Of a stretch of 64,000 nucleotides of DNA, positions 9,127-17,685 are shown piece by piece. A program made the position numbers and the translations under genes. Positions within the stretch are counted from its first letter, which is position 1; each line of letters opens with the position of its first letter. The notes under the pieces are model-generated. The model ran no database searches and had not been told where the DNA came from. It worked only from the letters and a program-made list of their open reading frames with translations. This DNA comes from Planctomycetia bacterium (GTDB lineage: Bacteria; Planctomycetota; Planctomycetia; Gemmatales; HRBIN36): assembly GCA_016795155.1 (NCBI GenBank), contig JAEUIE010000016.1:1-64000 (forward strand). The letters run 5' to 3'.

Positions 9127-9819
9127 TTACTGCATCGGCTTCAACTGGCCATCCAGCAATTCCATTCGAGTGGGGAATCGCTGTGCCAGTTCTGCGCTAT
9201 GCGTAACGCAAACCAGAACCGCATTATCTTCTTTGCAGAGGTTCAACAACAGTTCGCCAACACTCTCTGCAGCATGGCGATCAAGGCTGCCTGTGGGTTC
9301 ATCTGCCAGAACAATGGCAGGTTTCTGAATCAAAGCCCGGCAGACAGCAGTGCGCTGTTTCTCGCCTCCTGAAAGCTCTGCCGGTTTGTGATCTAGTCGT
9401 TGTCCCAGCCCCACTTTTTCCAGTAATTGCCTGGCACGTGCTTCGGTACCAACACGTTGCAAGGCAGGTAAAGCAAGGGTTGGAATCAACACGTTTTCCA
9501 AAGCTGAGCACTGGGGCAACAGGTGATGATCCTGAAAGATAAAACCAATTGTGGTGTTGCGGAAGTGAGCCAGGTCTGTTTCTGAAAGTGTTGAGGGGTT
9601 CTTGCCCTGCAACACGATAGTGCCTCGCGTGGGCTTGGTAAGTGTACCAAGCAAATGGAGCAGGGTACTTTTGCCTGAACCACTAGGCCCCAGGACGGCC
9701 AGTGCATCACCTTGATTCAACGATAGAGTAATGCCTTGCAGAATGGCCAGTGAGCCACTGCGTGTTGCATACTCATGGTACACATTCTGAGCTTCGAGAA
9801 TGGGCATATGATCTCTCAT
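9127..9819 (-). CDS. LolD/MacB-type ABC transporter ATP-binding protein
   Basis: A 230-residue ABC ATPase. It shows Walker A GPSGSGKSTL (about 43-52), Q-loop FQDHHLLP, signature AELSGGEKQRTAVCRAL, Walker B IVLADEPTGSLD and a switch His in VCVTHS. Length and sequence fit the LolD/MacB subfamily that powers FtsX-type permeases. Its ATG overlaps the stop of the thioesterase gene as ATGA, which supports this start over the ATG four codons later and implies translational coupling. The permease follows after 69 bases. Confidence 0.94.
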   Translation of the reverse strand: MRDHMPILEAQNVYHEYATRSGSLAILQGITLSLNQGDALAVLGPSGSGKSTLLHLLGTLTKPTRGTIVLQGKNPSTLSETDLAHFRNTTIGFIFQDHHLLPQCSALENVLIPTLALPALQRVGTEARARQLLEKVGLGQRLDHKPAELSGGEKQRTAVCRALIQKPAIVLADEPTGSLDRHAAESVGELLLNLCKEDNAVLVCVTHSAELAQRFPTRMELLDGQLKPMQ

Positions 9820-10241
9820 TGATCGTGCATGACCGCAAGCAGTTTGGCTCGGAATGCATCGGGTATGGGGATTCCGGTCATCTGCCGTTTTTCATTGGAA
9901 CCAACACAGCAGGCAACGGTAACTCCCTTGGCTACCGGTTTGCCCTCTTTTGAAAAATGAAACACATAGGTGATCGACTTGTTGCCGAGCTTTTCGATTT
10001 CAATTTCGATATCGATGAAGTCTTCAAAGGTGATGGGCATTACATAGTCGCATCTTGCACTGACACGAGGCAAGCCTATACGTTTGCCTTCCCAAGGCAT
10101 GGATACGGACAAGCCGAGTGAATGAAGAAACTCTGTCTCTGCCGATTCCATGAAGTAAAAGAACCGGGCAAAATGGACAATGCCCGCCATATCCGTGTCA
10201 CAGAATTCGATTTGACGCCTGGTGCGAAAAACAGTTGCCAT
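9816..10241 (-). CDS. Acyl-CoA thioesterase of the hotdog (4HBT/YbgC) family
   Basis: A 141-residue hotdog-fold protein. The start contains the 4HBT active-site pattern FCDTDMAGIVHFARFFYFME, where the Asp of DxxGxVxxxxY/F is the expected catalytic residue. The rest (PRVSARCDYVMPITFEDFIDIEIEIEKLG) follows the YbgC/FcbC fold. The family hydrolyses acyl-CoA thioesters as a cytoplasmic tetramer. It is the first gene of the operon with the LolD-like ATPase and FtsX-type permease, with an ATGA overlap. That may link it to lipid or lipoprotein handling, though the substrate is unknown. Confidence 0.9.
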   Translation of the reverse strand: MATVFRTRRQIEFCDTDMAGIVHFARFFYFMESAETEFLHSLGLSVSMPWEGKRIGLPRVSARCDYVMPITFEDFIDIEIEIEKLGNKSITYVFHFSKEGKPVAKGVTVACCVGSNEKRQMTGIPIPDAFRAKLLAVMHDQ

Positions 10242-10493
10242 GAATCACCGCCTTCTCTGGTTCATGAAACAAAAACGATTGCCTGTTGCCAAGCTGTTTC
10301 GCGTGGGAACTCGGAACAAAAGTGAAGATTGCTCCATTTCTGCATTGATGAGATGAAAAATGGAGTTCCCTGGCTTGTTTTCCAATGCAACTTTCATTTC
10401 TTTCCGGGGTTCATTCAACAGTCTTTTGACAGATACCCCCTGCATAGCGTATAACTGTACATGCTTTGCAATTTCCCCACCGATGGCCGTACC

Positions 10494-12296
10494 ATGAAAG
10501 CAAATGTAATCACACTGGCTTGCATCGCAGCTGGCTTGATGAGCCTGACCGCAACAGCATGGGATGATCCGCCCGTTTCCAAGGCAGGCAAAGTAACAGA
10601 AAACAAAGCGGAGTTTGCCAAGGATAAGGATGCCAAGCCTTTTCAAAGTGGACTGAACGACGCAAGCACCATCGCCTTCATTAATCAACAGATTGAAAAA
10701 ACATGGAAAGAGAACAAGATCCAACCTTCGGCTCTGGCCAACGATTACGAATGGATACGTCGAGCATTCATTGATACCATTGGTCGCATTCCATCGGCAC
10801 TTCCTGCCAATGTCAGTGCCAAGGAAGATCCGGTAGCTGCCAAAGGGGAACTGCAGTATTTTCTCGATCTCCCTGCTGGTCGAAGACGAACTGAAGTTCT
10901 CAAATATCTGCTCAATCATCAGGACTACGCCCGCAACTGGGCCAATATCTGGACCATCTGGCTGATCACGCGAACCACACAACCGGGAATTGATCGAGCC
11001 AACCTTCACTCCTGGCTGGAACGACAGTTTGGTGAGAATCGCCGATTCGACGAAATTGTGCTCGATCTGTTGACTGCGACTGCCACCGACAAAGATGGCT
11101 GCTCCAGCAAAGTGGATAAGAATGCTGCGCCCGCCAATTTCCTTCTGAGCCATTTTGGTGAAATGGTATCGCCAGAAAATCGGGCCCGCGATGGCCAGTT
11201 TGAAATGATACCTGCGACCAGTCGTGTTACGCGGGTCTTTCTGGGGATTCAAACCCAATGCACCCAGTGTCACGATCATCCCTTCATTGATGAGCGCAAA
11301 CAGGGACAGTTCTGGGGAGTCAATGTTTTCCTGAGACAGATGGAAAGACAACCGCCGGTTATCCAGTTGCAGAATGCACGTATGGCTTCACTGCAACATT
11401 ACAAACTGCGTGACAATCCCTCTGCCAATCCGGAAGCTGGTGTTTTCTATGAGCAGCGGAATGGACTACTCAAATATTCCTCTGCTGTCTGGCTTGATAA
11501 AAACAAACCGAATCTGTCGAGCGGTGCACCGCGCAGGCAGGAACTAGCGCGGGTTCTTATTCAGGATGAGTACTTCGCTAAGTCCTTCGTCAATCGCATG
11601 TGGGCGCGGTACATGGGCCGAGGGTTTACTAACCCGGTAGATGACTTCGGCGAACACAATCCCGTGTCACACCCTGAATTGCTCGATCGTCTGGCACAGG
11701 ATTTCATTACCAGTGGCTACGATGTACATCGCTTGATTACCTGGATCATGTCGAGCAAACCATATCAGCTTACCAGTGTGACCAACGCAACGAATATGAA
11801 ATCGGAAGCGGAACCATACTTCGCCCGCATGCAGTTAAAGACCATGTCACCAGAAGAACTGGTGGAATCCATCTTTACCGCCACCAACTATATTCAGATG
11901 AAACACGCTCGTAATCCCCAGGCCAGACGGGATACCGAGGCGGAGTGGCTACGGGATTTTACTGTGAATTTTGGTGACGATGAAGGCAACGAAGCATCAT
12001 TTAACGGCACCGTTGTTCAGGCATTGTTACTGATGAATGGCCAGAAAATGAACGATGCTGTCAACATCAGTCAGACAGTGAAATATGCACTGGAATCCAA
12101 TCGTCCGCTGGATGTCCTCTATCTGGCAACACTGAACCGCTTGCCGACGAACAAAGAGAAAGAAACATTCCAGGCTGCACTGAATCCGACTGGAGCATAT
12201 GCCGCCATTTATCTGAAAGATAAGGATCGGACCAAGCTGTATCGAGACGTACTGTGGGCCTTATTTAACAGCAACGAATTCATGCTCAATCATTAA
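10494..12296 (+). CDS. DUF1549/DUF1553 exported protein
   Basis: A 600-residue protein starting at the ATG at 10494 with a signal peptide (MKANVITLACIAAGLMSLTATAWD). The DUF1549 region (about 75-290) includes RRAFIDTIGRIPS, the QFGENRRFDEIVLDLL stretch and the motif QTQCTQCHDHPF, a CxxCH that could bind c-type haem. The DUF1553 region (about 340-590) has RRQELARVLI, FVNRMWARYMGRGFTNPVDD and SHPELLDRLAQDF. These domains are very abundant in planctomycetes and often accompany sulfatases or DUF1501 proteins; here no DUF1501 partner follows. The periplasmic role is unknown. It is divergently placed from the thioesterase operon. Confidence 0.92.
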   Translation: MKANVITLACIAAGLMSLTATAWDDPPVSKAGKVTENKAEFAKDKDAKPFQSGLNDASTIAFINQQIEKTWKENKIQPSALANDYEWIRRAFIDTIGRIPSALPANVSAKEDPVAAKGELQYFLDLPAGRRRTEVLKYLLNHQDYARNWANIWTIWLITRTTQPGIDRANLHSWLERQFGENRRFDEIVLDLLTATATDKDGCSSKVDKNAAPANFLLSHFGEMVSPENRARDGQFEMIPATSRVTRVFLGIQTQCTQCHDHPFIDERKQGQFWGVNVFLRQMERQPPVIQLQNARMASLQHYKLRDNPSANPEAGVFYEQRNGLLKYSSAVWLDKNKPNLSSGAPRRQELARVLIQDEYFAKSFVNRMWARYMGRGFTNPVDDFGEHNPVSHPELLDRLAQDFITSGYDVHRLITWIMSSKPYQLTSVTNATNMKSEAEPYFARMQLKTMSPEELVESIFTATNYIQMKHARNPQARRDTEAEWLRDFTVNFGDDEGNEASFNGTVVQALLLMNGQKMNDAVNISQTVKYALESNRPLDVLYLATLNRLPTNKEKETFQAALNPTGAYAAIYLKDKDRTKLYRDVLWALFNSNEFMLNH

Positions 12297-12360
12297 CTGA
12301 ATATCCGCATGGTCAAATACTGTGACTTGTGGTTTACTGCAGGGTATTCAGAGGGATGAG

Positions 12361-13728
12361 ATGCTCTCCATGACTGCTCCTGCACTCTCACATCGTGAAC
12401 TGATCAAGCTCATCCGTGAGAGTGGTATTATCACGTCAACTCAGCTTGACCAGAGTTTGAAAGCCTGTCACAGCACTGATATCAACCTGATTCTGAACCA
12501 GTTGCTCAAAGATGGACTGATTACCGAATATCAAGGCAAAGAACTGTATGCTGGCAGGAACAAGGGATTTTTCATCGGTAAATACAAAGTGCTGCGCCCG
12601 CTTGCTACCGGTGGCATGGGGGTAGTTCTGCATTGTGAACATATTCACATGCATCATCAGGTAGCTTTGAAACTGTTGCCTAAGGATTTAAATGACAACC
12701 ACGCTGCGGTAACGCGTTTTTATCGTGAAGCACGCGCGGTAGCTGCAGTCAAGCATCCGAACGTAGTACAGGCATACGATGTGGGACAGGAAGGCGATTG
12801 GCATTGCCTGGTCATGGAATATGTAGAAGGCATCAATCTCCACAAATTGATTACAACCTATGGTGCGTTTTCCGAAGTACGGGCAGCCCACTATGTAGCC
12901 CAGGCAGCTTTAGGATTGCAAAGTATCATGCAATCAGGCCTGGTGCATCGTGACCTGAAGCCAGGTAATCTGCTTCTGACACACGATAACTGCATTAAAG
13001 TGCTCGATCTGGGACTGGCTCGATTTCTCGATCAACGTTCCGATGACCTGACCCGGCAAATGGACAGCGATCAGGTGCTGGGTACTGCGGACTTCATTTC
13101 TCCGGAACAGGCATTGCACTCACATCAAGTCGATATTCGCGCAGATATCTACTCGCTGGGCATGTCTTTCTACTTCATGTTGGCTGGCAAGTTCCCTTTT
13201 AATAAGGAGAAGACCGTTGCAGGTAAACTAATGGCTCACCAGCGACGCATGCCCAAGCCGTTGCTGCAACGTCGTCCTGATGTGACGCCGGAGTTGGATG
13301 CCATCATCCTGAAGATGATTCAGAAAAAGCCTGACGATCGCTATACGACGCCGCAGGAGGTAGTGGAAGTCCTCAAGCCCTGGACGAATATTCCATTACC
13401 ACTGCCTGAACCAGAATGGTTCGCTCCGGCCTCCACCACGTTTCCTGCGTTGCCATTTACTCCCAGGCTCAGTGCAACAGAGTCAACTCGGGAAATACCG
13501 GCACTCGAACCTGCAACAGTCAAAACTCGCAAGAGTACTCCAGTACATGATCCGTTCGCTGAATTGAACGATGCAGTTACCTACTCATTGTCGAAAGCCA
13601 GCAGGGAAACAACCACTTCCCCCATTGCAACGCCTCAGCAGATACGCCTGGGTCTCATGTTTGCTGCGTTTGCCTTGCCCATTCTGACACTTCTGTTGGT
13701 GATTATCTGGTTCGTATTCTTGCGATAA
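12361..13728 (+). CDS. Membrane-anchored Ser/Thr protein kinase (PknB-like)
   Basis: A 455-residue kinase. Residues 1-70 form a small helical N-terminal region (ending LLKDGLITEYQGKELYAG) common in planctomycete kinases. The kinase domain (about 78-345) has LATGGMGVVLHCEH (P-loop), VALKLLPKD (catalytic Lys), HRDLKPGNLLL (catalytic loop), VLDLGLARF (DLG in place of DFG) and GTADFISPEQ. A Pro/Thr-rich linker leads to one C-terminal helix (about 430-452), placing the kinase in the cytoplasm. The ATG at 12361, preceded by GAGGGATG, is preferred to a GTG 39 bases upstream. Substrates are unknown. It converges with moaA, 3 bases away. Confidence 0.92.
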   Translation: MLSMTAPALSHRELIKLIRESGIITSTQLDQSLKACHSTDINLILNQLLKDGLITEYQGKELYAGRNKGFFIGKYKVLRPLATGGMGVVLHCEHIHMHHQVALKLLPKDLNDNHAAVTRFYREARAVAAVKHPNVVQAYDVGQEGDWHCLVMEYVEGINLHKLITTYGAFSEVRAAHYVAQAALGLQSIMQSGLVHRDLKPGNLLLTHDNCIKVLDLGLARFLDQRSDDLTRQMDSDQVLGTADFISPEQALHSHQVDIRADIYSLGMSFYFMLAGKFPFNKEKTVAGKLMAHQRRMPKPLLQRRPDVTPELDAIILKMIQKKPDDRYTTPQEVVEVLKPWTNIPLPLPEPEWFAPASTTFPALPFTPRLSATESTREIPALEPATVKTRKSTPVHDPFAELNDAVTYSLSKASRETTTSPIATPQQIRLGLMFAAFALPILTLLLVIIWFVFLR

Positions 13729-13731
13729 GAA

Positions 13732-14766
13732 CTATCCACCAATCGCATGCATGGTTCTATCGGGCTTGATGAACCTGGCTGAATTGATTTCATGCCCTTC
13801 CCATTTCGATGCGACATTTCGACGGATGATAGCTTGCAGTTCCTGGTCCCGAAATGTGCCAGAACGCAACAGTGGTTTGACATCCTCTTCGGCCAAGGCA
13901 AACAGGCAATTTCTCAGTTTGCCGTCAGCTGTCAGTCGCAGGCGATTGCAACTTCTGCAGAACGGTCGTGAAACACTGGCAATCATGCCAATCCTGCCAA
14001 TGCCATCAGCGAATTTGAACTCCATGGCCGGGTTGCGAGGATCATAATCATCAGCAGGAAGCAGTGGGCCAAACGCTTCTTCGAGTTGTTCCATCATTTC
14101 ATGCGCAAAATAACATTTCTGGCGTTCCCAGCTCTCAGCGCCGATAGGCATGTATTCGATGTATCTCATCTCCAAACCATGTTCACGACCGTACCTGGCC
14201 AGAGGAACGACATCCATTTCATTGATGCCTCGAATGATCACCGCGTTAATTTTGATGCTCTGAAAACCAGCTGCCTGGGCTTTTTCGATGCCTTTCAGAA
14301 CGAGTTCAAGGCCTGAGCGACGTGACAGTGTTTCGAAGCGCTCTGGGTCGAGAGTATCGAGACTCAAATTCAGGCGATGCAGCCCGGATTGGAAAAGAGG
14401 AACAGCCTGCTGAGCCAGGAGTAAACCATTGGTGGTCAGTCCAAGGTCAGTGATTCCCTGAATTTCTGTTAACAGTTCTACCAGGCGGTGAAGATCTTTG
14501 CGAAGCAGGGGTTCGCCGCCGGTCAGCCTGAGCTTGTTGACACCAAGTTTTGCTGCTGTTTGTGCAAAGCGTGCTATTTCCTCGAAAGTCAGCAGCTCAC
14601 TTTTTTCCATGAAGGTGACATCTTCGGGCATGCAATAGATACAACGCAAGTTACAGCGGTCAGTTACGCTGATACGCAGATTGTTGTGAACCCGGTTAAA
14701 ACCATCGGTGAGAGGCAAAACCGATTCAATTGAATGATTCGACGTAATACTATGTGTGAAAACCAT
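13732..14766 (-). CDS. moaA: GTP 3',8-cyclase MoaA
   Basis: A 344-residue radical-SAM enzyme of molybdenum-cofactor biosynthesis that converts GTP to 3',8-cyclo-GTP. The N-terminal [4Fe-4S] motif is CNLRCIYC (Cys38, 42, 45), followed by LRLTGGEPLLR. The second cluster motif near the C-terminus is FCRSCNRLRLTADGKLRNCLF. The chain ends in Gly-Gly, as the family requires for activity. Length is typical (about 330-345). No other moa/moe genes are nearby. The ATG at 14766 is supported by the conserved sequence starting soon after it. Confidence 0.97.
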   Translation of the reverse strand: MVFTHSITSNHSIESVLPLTDGFNRVHNNLRISVTDRCNLRCIYCMPEDVTFMEKSELLTFEEIARFAQTAAKLGVNKLRLTGGEPLLRKDLHRLVELLTEIQGITDLGLTTNGLLLAQQAVPLFQSGLHRLNLSLDTLDPERFETLSRRSGLELVLKGIEKAQAAGFQSIKINAVIIRGINEMDVVPLARYGREHGLEMRYIEYMPIGAESWERQKCYFAHEMMEQLEEAFGPLLPADDYDPRNPAMEFKFADGIGRIGMIASVSRPFCRSCNRLRLTADGKLRNCLFALAEEDVKPLLRSGTFRDQELQAIIRRNVASKWEGHEINSARFIKPDRTMHAIGG

Positions 14767-14890
14767 TTACGTTTATTCGTTTGCTGTGAAGGCCGAAAAA
14801 ACAGCCGTTTTATTGCCGGTTGTTTTGTTCCTTCTATATTAACTGACCGGTGCAAAATGATGTACCGTTGCTGTTGTGGAGCCTCCGGCC

Positions 14891-15058
14891 ATGGCCAAAG
14901 ACAAAAACGTGCGTGGTATTATCAAGCTGCAGAGCACCGAAAGCAAGCATTGCTATTATACCGAAAAGAACCGTCGTAATGTAACTGAGAAGCTCGAAGT
15001 GAAAAAATACGACCCCACGCTTCGTAAGCATGTTCTTTACAAAGAAGGTAAGATGTAA
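14891..15058 (+). CDS. rpmG: 50S ribosomal protein L33, zinc-free type
   Basis: A 55-residue protein, bL33. It reads [18 protein letters not shown], then the typical [10 protein letters not shown] and [15 protein letters not shown]. It has a single Cys and lacks the CxxC pairs of the zinc-binding form, so it is the C-minus type, as in E. coli. The ATG at 14891 follows GGAGCCTCCGGCC. First gene of a three-gene operon with L31 and a small basic protein. Confidence 0.97.
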   Translation: MAKDKNVRGIIKLQSTESKHCYYTEKNRRNVTEKLEVKKYDPTLRKHVLYKEGKM

Positions 15059-15098
15059 CTTGCTGCATTGCAGCAGAGAATCTATTCCAGGTGATACC

Positions 15099-15371
15099 AT
15101 GCGTGACAAGATTCATCCCGAATATCGTGAGGTTATCTTCCGAGATCATGCGGCTGGTTTTTCGTTCCTCACCCGTTCCACGGTGAAGACCAAGGAGACC
15201 GCGCAGTGGGAAGATGGTAAAACCTATCCACTGGTCAAGCTGGATATTTCGAGCGCTAGCCACCCTTTCTTCACTGGCAAAATGAAGTTGCTTGATTCCG
15301 CTGGCCAGATTGATCGCTTTAACAAGCGGTTTGGCGGCACCTATGGCAAGAAGAAGGAAGAGAAGAAGTAA
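15099..15371 (+). CDS. rpmE2: 50S ribosomal protein L31, type B (zinc-free)
   Basis: A 90-residue bL31 of type B. Hallmarks are [20 protein letters not shown] at the start, [20 protein letters not shown], and [18 protein letters not shown] before a basic tail. It contains no cysteine, so it cannot use the zinc site of the type A protein. Start ATG at 15099, 40 bases after rpmG. In many bacteria type B L31 replaces type A under zinc limitation; whether this organism also has type A cannot be seen here. Confidence 0.96.
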   Translation: MRDKIHPEYREVIFRDHAAGFSFLTRSTVKTKETAQWEDGKTYPLVKLDISSASHPFFTGKMKLLDSAGQIDRFNKRFGGTYGKKKEEKK

Positions 15372-15427
15372 TCACGTTAAGCCATTAGCTCCAAAGGCTA
15401 TTTGCATCAGGCACAAAGGAAACCGAG

Positions 15428-15613
15428 ATGGGCAGCATCAAACGATACGGTGGAGTTCGACCAGAAACACGTGCCATGAAGCGACGCAAGATTGCTCGCC
15501 GACTCGAACGGGCCGCGCTTAAGAAGTCACCTACCAAACTTGGCATACCACCGAAGGCCAATCTGCTCCGAAAGCAGATTCGTGAAGCACTCAGCATGGT
15601 TGGCGCAGAATAA
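15428..15613 (+). CDS. Small basic protein, possibly ribosome-associated
   Basis: A 61-residue, strongly basic protein starting MGSIKRYGGVRPETRAMKRR and continuing with alternating basic helical segments (ARRLERAALKK, KANLLRKQIREAL). It has no cysteines, signal peptide or membrane segment. It does not match S14, S18, S20 or S21 as I know them. It sits 56 bases after L31, before the terminator at 15639-15665, so it is co-transcribed with two ribosomal proteins. That suggests an rRNA-binding or ribosome-associated role, but this is inference. A plausible ribosome site (AAAGGAAACCGAG) precedes the ATG. Confidence 0.75.
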   Translation: MGSIKRYGGVRPETRAMKRRKIARRLERAALKKSPTKLGIPPKANLLRKQIREALSMVGAE

Positions 15614-15638
15614 CTCAATCAGCAATTGCTGAACTACA

Positions 15639-15665
15639 CAACGCTCAAGTGAACCTTGAGCGTTG
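15639..15665 (+). terminator. Intrinsic terminator of the L33-L31 operon
   Basis: CAACGCTCAAG pairs perfectly with CTTGAGCGTTG (11 base pairs, five-base loop) and is followed by TTTTATT. It closes the ribosomal-protein operon and lies between convergent genes. It probably also works weakly in the opposite direction for the kinase ending at 15687. Confidence 0.9.
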
Positions 15666-15686
15666 TTTTATTGCGCACTGTTCAAA

Positions 15687-17075
15687 TCAGAGCAGCAGCC
15701 ACCACATTACCAGGGCAGTCAGCATCAGGGTCACTAATCCAACGCCAACTGACAGTGCGATTAACTGAGTTTGTGTAATGCGTCTTCCCGTTGCCGACGT
15801 CCTGCTGGTCTTGCGGGTGGTGGATGAGCAGCGTGCCACATCTTTAAGCGTATCCACTTCCGATGGTGCCCGGTAAGGCATACGCATCACATCAGAAGTG
15901 GAATTGATGCGATAAGGCAACGGGCTGACGCTGCGTGGTCTTGCTGAAGGGCGTGAACTGCTGGTTTGAAGTAATTGTCTGACCATCGGGCTGGGATAAG
16001 GCACTTCCTCATCAGAAGGTGGTGGTACTTCTTCTGTCATAAATGGCAGAAGTGCCTCAACCACATCGTAAGGCTGCATGTAACGGTCGCTCGGCTTCTT
16101 GGCAATCATCTTAAAAATGATGTTGTTGATTGCCTCAGGCAAATCTGGGCGAACAGTCTGAATCGGATCGGGATACTTTGTCTGATGCCATACCAGTTTC
16201 TGTGGAATACTGCCTTTGTGAAAAGGAGCTCGGCCAGCGAGCAGGAAATACAAGGTGCAGCCTAAGCCGTAGATATCGGACCGGATATCTGCTGAACTGA
16301 CATCCAAAGCCTGTTCCGGTGCTATGTAATCAGCAGTGCCAAGTACGTTACCTGCATCATAGATTCTGGTGAGTTGATCCGTATCACCTTCAAATAAACG
16401 TGATAATCCCAGATCCAGCAGTTTCACATTACCTTGGCGATCGACGAGAATATTGGCTGGCTTAATGTCACGATGAATCCAGCCTATGTCGTGAGCATGT
16501 TGTAAAGCCAGAGCAGTGGAAATCGTGTAGTGCAGGGCACGAGCTAATGGCAAACCCTTTTCGGGAAAATGCTTGGAGATCAACCGTTCAAGGTTGACGC
16601 CATCCACGTACTCCATCACCATGAAGTGGACGCCGGAATCACAGCCCAGATCAAATGCTCGAACAATATTGTTGTGATCAAGTTGGGCAATAGCTCGTGC
16701 TTCACGCTGGAATCGTTCGAGTGCACCGGGTGCTTTGACTTTCTCTTCAGGCATAACCTTGACTGCAACAGGTCGTTTCAGTGAAGTATGCTCGCAAAGA
16801 TAAACAGCCCCCATCCCACCTTGGCCGATCAATTCGATCAGCTTGTACTTCTTTCCAAGATAGAAACGTCGCCAACGACCCTGCAATAACTGCTTGGATT
16901 GAAAGTAGGAGAGCAATCCTTCCTGGTACAAGTGGTGCGCAACCTGTTCGGGCCTTTCCAACGGTGGTTCGATGGAGGAAAGTCGCTCGATGAAAGCATT
17001 CAGTTTCTCGTCGTCGAGCACATTACTTTTGCGCACGACATCAAGGAAACTGTCTATGTTTGTCACGACAGCCAT
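15687..17075 (-). CDS. Membrane-anchored Ser/Thr protein kinase (PknB-like)
   Basis: A 462-residue kinase built like the one at 12361-13728. There is a small helical N-terminal region (about 1-75, ending YFQSKQLLQGRWRRFYLG). The kinase domain (about 80-345) has IGQGGMGAVYLCEH, VAVKVMPEE, HRDIKPANILV, LLDLGLSRL and GTADYIAPEQALD. A Pro/Ser/Arg-rich linker follows, then one C-terminal helix (SVGVGLVTLMLTALVMWWLLL). The ATG at 17075 is preferred; the only upstream alternative is a TTG. The two kinases are clearly paralogous in architecture. Targets are unknown. Confidence 0.92.
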   Translation of the reverse strand: MAVVTNIDSFLDVVRKSNVLDDEKLNAFIERLSSIEPPLERPEQVAHHLYQEGLLSYFQSKQLLQGRWRRFYLGKKYKLIELIGQGGMGAVYLCEHTSLKRPVAVKVMPEEKVKAPGALERFQREARAIAQLDHNNIVRAFDLGCDSGVHFMVMEYVDGVNLERLISKHFPEKGLPLARALHYTISTALALQHAHDIGWIHRDIKPANILVDRQGNVKLLDLGLSRLFEGDTDQLTRIYDAGNVLGTADYIAPEQALDVSSADIRSDIYGLGCTLYFLLAGRAPFHKGSIPQKLVWHQTKYPDPIQTVRPDLPEAINNIIFKMIAKKPSDRYMQPYDVVEALLPFMTEEVPPPSDEEVPYPSPMVRQLLQTSSSRPSARPRSVSPLPYRINSTSDVMRMPYRAPSEVDTLKDVARCSSTTRKTSRTSATGRRITQTQLIALSVGVGLVTLMLTALVMWWLLL

Positions 17076-17212
17076 GATGCATTCCAGCAAGGCCGGGCCA
17101 ATTGGTACAGGTACAACTTGGTGTGGGTGGCCTGCTTGAAAAAAGTCTTATCCTATTTTGGCTTATAATCGCACAACTTGGCAAGGGGAGGTTGAAGGAT
17201 TATTGCAAATGC

Positions 17213-17231
17213 ATTACGCTCGTAGCGTAAT
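17213..17231 (+). promoter_or_regulatory. Short perfect hairpin in the crcB leader
   Basis: ATTACGCT and AGCGTAAT form a perfect 8-bp stem with the three-base loop CGT, 33 bases before the crcB start. A TATAAT box lies at 17164-17169, about 95 bases before the gene, without a well-spaced -35. No fluoride riboswitch core is recognisable. The hairpin could be an operator or a leader structure. Confidence 0.4.
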
Positions 17232-17263
17232 TACAATAACAACACGGTTTATTGGGATGAAAA

Positions 17264-17671
17264 ATGAATATCTGGTGGGTTAGTTTGGGAATTGGTATTG
17301 CAGGTGGAATAGGAACTTTATGTCGATTTGGGATGTCTGAGTTAGGAGAGCGAATTTGGGGTAAATCTTTCCCCTTGGCCACGTTGTTAATTAACCTTAT
17401 CGGCAGTTTCCTTTTTGGTTTGGTATATGCATACGGATTAAGGGGTAATCTCAGTGTTGAAATGAAAGCTGTAATATTGACCGGTTTTTTAGGTGGTTTT
17501 ACTACCTTTTCCTCTTTTGCGTTCCACAATCAGCAGATGCTGGCTCAGCAGCAATGGACCCTGTTTGCTGCCAATCTACTGGTTCAGAATGTAATCGGTA
17601 TCATAGCAGTATGGCTGGGCATTCGCTTGGTTGATCTGGCAATGCCCGCACTTCCACCCTTGCAGCAGTAA
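17264..17671 (+). CDS. crcB: Fluoride ion channel CrcB/FluC
   Basis: A 135-residue membrane protein with four helices (about 5-25, 38-57, 68-88, 100-122). Family motifs are GGIGTLCRFGMSELG, the pore motif TLLINLIGSFLFG and GFLGGFTTFSSFAF, which carries the phenylalanines and threonines of the fluoride path and central sodium site. Fluc channels act as antiparallel dual-topology dimers, so one gene is enough. It exports fluoride passively from the cytoplasm. The phosphatase gene follows after 14 bases on the same strand and may be co-transcribed. Confidence 0.95.
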   Translation: MNIWWVSLGIGIAGGIGTLCRFGMSELGERIWGKSFPLATLLINLIGSFLFGLVYAYGLRGNLSVEMKAVILTGFLGGFTTFSSFAFHNQQMLAQQQWTLFAANLLVQNVIGIIAVWLGIRLVDLAMPALPPLQQ

Positions 17672-17685
17672 ACACCCGAGAGCTT

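Noticed and set aside
10245-11351. Minus-strand frame of 368 codons opposite the DUF1549/DUF1553 gene
   Set aside because: It lies wholly antisense to a well-supported gene and its leader and shows no domain, signal peptide or ribosome site.
17170-17263. Fluoride riboswitch before crcB
   Set aside because: I looked for the conserved core of the crcB RNA motif and found only a simple hairpin.
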